Origin: Alkalinema sp. CACIAM 70d
GTDB lineage: Bacteria; Cyanobacteriota; Cyanobacteriia; Leptolyngbyales; Leptolyngbyaceae
Reading direction: 5' to 3'
Assembly: GCA_002148405.1 (NCBI GenBank)
Contig: MUGG01000098.1
Span: 1 to 64,000, forward strand
Length of the DNA: 64,000 bases
Below the pieces are notes generated by a model. It searched no databases, was not told where the DNA came from, and saw only the letters and a program-made list of their open reading frames with translations. Positions 63,072-64,000 of the stretch are shown here, one piece after another. How positions within the stretch are numbered: position 1 is the stretch's first letter; the number at the start of each line of letters is the position of its first letter. Made by a program: the position numbers and the translations under genes.

Positions 63072-64000
63072 ATGTCTTGCTTCAGGCTTTCAGGGATGAT
63101 TGTTGACGTACTCCACAGGACGCTATTTCCAGGAACGGTCAGGGTGGAGGATGGCAAAATTCGATCGATTCAACGGCAGGATGGCGGAACTCCAGAGCAA
63201 TACATTCTGCCGGGATTGGTGGACGCCCATATTCACCTCGAAAGCTCCCTCTTACCGCCCACGGAATTTGCACGGTTAGCCACAGTTCATGGCACAGTGG
63301 CCACGGTTTCCGACCCCCATGAAATTGCCAATGTGTTGGGACTGTCCGGCATCCACTGGATGGTGAGTCAGGCGGCGAAGACCCCCATGGAAATTGCTTT
63401 CGGTGCGCCCTCCTGCGTTCCTGCAACGACCTGTGAAACCGCAGGTGCAACCCTCTCGATCGAAGCCATTCGCACACTTTTTGAGCAGGAAGGATTGACC
63501 TATCTCAGCGAAATGATGAATGTCCCAGGAGTCCTAGTGCGGGATGGGGAGGTGATGGCGAAAATTGCCCTAGCGCGGGAGTTTGGTTATCCGATCGATG
63601 GCCATGCGCCGGGTTTACGGGGAGATGCGGCCCAACAATATGCTGCGGCACACATTTCCACGGATCACGAATGTTTTACCCTGGAAGAAGCTCTGGATAA
63701 GCTAGCAGCGGGCATGAAAATCCTGATTCGGGAAGGGTCAGCGGCTAAAAATTTTGAGGCGTTACATCCGTTAATTGATCGCTATCCCGATCGCTGTATG
63801 TTTTGTAGCGACGATCGCCACCCTGATGATTTGGTCAAGGGTCATATTAATCGATTGGTGCAGCGATCGATTGCTTTGGGCCATAACGTGATGAATGTTC
63901 TGCAAATTGCCTGTGTGAACCCTGTGCAGCATTATGGCTTAAAGGTGGGCTTGTTGCAGGTGGGCGATCCAGCGGATTTGATTGTGGTCAATAACTTGCA
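63072..64000 (+). CDS. ade: Adenine deaminase (partial, 3' end beyond the window)
   Basis: The open frame continues past base 64000, so about 309 residues are visible. The ATG at 63072 has GGAGG seven bases upstream. The amidohydrolase motif DAHIHLESSLLPPTEFA gives metal ligands H53 and H55. TVSDPHEIANVLG, DGHAPGL, STDHECFTLEEAL and CSDDRHPDDL then follow in the order of bacterial adenine deaminase, which converts adenine to hypoxanthine in purine salvage. An adenosine-deaminase-like gene is also in the window at 10999, but not adjacent. Confidence 0.93.
   Translation, partial: MSCFRLSGMIVDVLHRTLFPGTVRVEDGKIRSIQRQDGGTPEQYILPGLVDAHIHLESSLLPPTEFARLATVHGTVATVSDPHEIANVLGLSGIHWMVSQAAKTPMEIAFGAPSCVPATTCETAGATLSIEAIRTLFEQEGLTYLSEMMNVPGVLVRDGEVMAKIALAREFGYPIDGHAPGLRGDAAQQYAAAHISTDHECFTLEEALDKLAAGMKILIREGSAAKNFEALHPLIDRYPDRCMFCSDDRHPDDLVKGHINRLVQRSIALGHNVMNVLQIACVNPVQHYGLKVGLLQVGDPADLIVVNNL

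Noticed and set aside
1..64000. CRISPR arrays, tRNA or rRNA genes
   Set aside because: The tandem arrays have no spaced repeats of 24-40 bp, and no clover-leaf or rRNA-like sequence was recognised by eye. A covariance-model scan would be decisive.
1..64000. Frequent GCGATCGC octamers as operators
   Set aside because: They occur inside genes and spacers alike and match the HIP1 sequence that is over-represented in many cyanobacteria.

Overview
This window is a piece of a cyanobacterial chromosome. The evidence is photosystem II genes (psbB, psbT, psbM, psbO), a cytochrome b6f small subunit (petG), a cytochrome c of the CytM type, the cyanobacterial and plastid proteins Ycf66 and Ycf45, an LdpA-like clock protein, a SigF-type sigma factor, and very frequent GCGATCGC/CGATCG octamers (HIP1-like) throughout. 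The sequence has moderate GC with AT-rich spacers. A Leptolyngbya-like lineage is possible, but that is only a guess. No rRNA, tRNA, CRISPR array, complete insertion sequence or prophage was seen. The window is mostly core chromosome.

Layout. 1-8.4 kb: partial Uma2 nuclease-like gene, a secreted small protein, Ycf66, gnd, an operon-like pair (DUF4330 and a membrane protein), an M48 protease, a phosphatase and a DUF1995 protein. 8.7-13.2 kb: glyQ, an ADP-ribosylglycohydrolase, an adenosine-deaminase-like enzyme with a changed active-site motif, and a histone-deacetylase-family amidohydrolase. 13.2-14.7 kb: a gene-poor spacer with short repeats, a one-helix microprotein with its own terminator, and a MITE-like inverted repeat. 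14.7-24.5 kb: gyrA, a small protein, a sigma factor/DUF1822 pair, a secreted Pro-rich protein, an alpha/beta hydrolase, a coupled small protein/aspartic protease pair, and ureE-ureF. 24.6-34.5 kb: a TVP38/flavin disulfide reductase pair, comF, a divergent PEP-synthase-like protein, a DUF1361 protein, divergent petG and cytM, and a HEAT-repeat protein. 34.5-46 kb: a HI0933-type flavoprotein, a GH25 lysozyme, ilvA, three tandem AIM24-family genes plus an M48 protease, a MORN protein and ilvN. 46-53.5 kb: a PilP-like lipoprotein beside sigF, psbO, psbM, a ferredoxin, psbB and psbT. 53.7-64 kb: an acetyltransferase, Ycf45, ldpA, a LysR regulator divergent from a cupin-like gene, malic enzyme, a universal stress protein and a truncated adenine deaminase.

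Together the genes cover photosynthesis and electron transport (PSII, petG, cytM, ferredoxin), central carbon and amino-acid metabolism (gnd, malic enzyme, ilvA, ilvN), urease maturation, purine salvage (two deaminases) and regulation (sigF, a divergent sigma factor, LysR, ldpA). Genes change strand often, so most operons are short.

The most unusual pattern is in the spacers. About twenty short tandem duplications (12-19 bp units, 2-9 copies, each a different sequence) lie in intergenic DNA. Several run across or end within a few bases of a stop codon (glyQ, cytM, ureF, histone-deacetylase gene, flavin oxidoreductase gene). They look like a genome-wide micro-duplication process rather than one mobile repeat family. 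No complete new defence or biosynthetic system was recognised.
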